Assembly: GCA_030180075.1 (NCBI GenBank)
Contig: JASNJN010000036.1
Span: 1-25,327, forward strand
DNA length: 25,327 nt
Direction of reading: 5' to 3'
From: Mikrocytos mackini
Lineage: Eukaryota > Endomyxa > Ascetosporea > Mikrocytida > Mikrocytiidae
Both the position numbers and the translations under genes were made by a program. Under the pieces are notes generated by a model that saw only the letters and a program-made list of their open reading frames with translations, made no database searches and had not been told where the DNA came from. This document shows, in pieces, positions 24,811 through 25,327 of this stretch (the first letter of the stretch is position 1; every line of letters starts with the position of its first letter).

Positions 24811-25250
24811 TTTATTTCAGTGGGCCGGATTTCTGCTCCTGTTATCTCGTACCCTAAAAATTCTACTTTTTTGGCTAACGGTATTGATTTCTCCTCGTTA
24901 ATTTGGATTCTTTCCCTATGTAGTTTGTTTTTAACTTTGTTTGCTTTTGCTAAACATTCACTAGATGTGGGGGCTGCTATTAGAATGTCATCTATTTAGC
25001 ATAGTAACCCCGCCTCTTCTCCAATTATCCTACTAATAATCCTTTGGAACGCACTAGGTGAGGATTTAACTCCAAAAGGCATTTTAGTGTATTGGTACAT
25101 GCCCACGTGCGTAACCACTGTGGTCAGAGGTTGTGATTCCCTCTCCAATGGTACCTGATGATACGCATTTTTGAGGTCAATCTTACTGAAAAACTGGTTC
25201 ACTTTACCTAGTTTGCAGAGCAATTCCTCAATATTCGCGAGCGGATATTT
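24811..25250 (-). pseudogene. gypsy reverse transcriptase fragment with a stop in the catalytic motif
   Basis: The fragment covers RT from YPLANIEELL through FFSKIDLKNAYHQV (the first catalytic Asp) and MPFGVKSSPSAFQ to the active-site YxDD box. There the tyrosine codon is TAA (24996-24998), directly followed by IDDIL. The same frame continues into the thumb (VEFLGYEI) and is then broken by a frameshift near 24811-24818. The N-terminal fingers are missing. It cannot make active enzyme as read. Confidence 0.8.
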
Positions 25251-25327
25251 ATACTAAACATATTTTTCAGGAATTAACTTTTTTATTTTAGGGGTCTGTT
25301 TCAAAAAATAAATATATATAAACTAAT

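Larger units (their letters stand above)
22860..25250 (-). mobile_element. Degenerate Ty3/gypsy (Metaviridae-like) retrotransposon remnant
   Basis: On the minus strand the pol order is RT, RNase H, integrase, as in Ty3/gypsy (Ty1/copia has integrase first). After the integrase stop a purine run (AAGGGGAGA, about 22892-22900) is followed by TGTTGAG, which fits a polypurine tract and the first bases of a 3' LTR. Only about 30 bp of that LTR could remain before AT-rich DNA next to MULE-2. Upstream of RT (beyond about 25250) the frame meets a TAG and unrelated AT-rich sequence, so gag, protease and the RT N-terminus are lost. Confidence 0.75.

Overview
The window looks like nuclear DNA of an AT-rich, transposon-laden unicellular eukaryote, most likely a microsporidian with an enlarged genome. 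The evidence is: intron-free, tightly packed and partly overlapping eukaryotic genes at 3.0-13.2 kb; shortened versions of conserved proteins (eIF2 beta 151 aa, ISY1 165 aa, a DRE2 of 95 aa); and an AAATTT-type motif just upstream of most start codons, a signal type reported in microsporidia. I cannot fix the genus. Several ambiguous bases (N) near 18.15, 19.02 and 23.66 kb mark poor sequence.

Layout: 1-730 is the 3' end of a GC-richer R2-like non-LTR retrotransposon. 730-3000 is mostly non-coding, with a transposon terminus near 855 and a decayed transposase-like reading frame at 1190-1801. 3.0-13.2 kb is the host gene island: an unrecognised 160-aa protein (-), MAK16 (+), ISY1 (-), eIF2 beta (+), MSH5 (+), SF3B4 (-), a small secreted helical protein (+), MED14 (-) and DRE2 (+). 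Three divergent pairs share short AT-rich promoters (64, 59 and 91 bp between start codons), and two convergent pairs overlap or nearly touch. The genes serve ribosome biogenesis, splicing, translation initiation, meiosis, transcription and Fe-S cluster assembly.

13.2-25.3 kb is a transposon graveyard with nested insertions. It holds a piggyBac-type MITE (TTAA duplications) carrying a hAT-type MITE inside it (perfect 8-bp duplication). Next is a MULE transposase gene broken by frameshifts and by a 540-bp foldback element whose arms are exact 19-bp-period repeats. Then come a truncated BED/hAT transposase, a second hAT-type MITE, a decayed MULE N-terminus on the minus strand, a pogo/Tigger-like MITE, a second frameshifted MULE transposase, and a degenerate Ty3/gypsy pol on the minus strand.

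The main points for a second look are the foldback element inside the MULE gene, the nested MITEs with intact target duplications, the host-type AAATTT motif in front of transposase genes, and an MSH5 homologue overlapping the 3' end of SF3B4.
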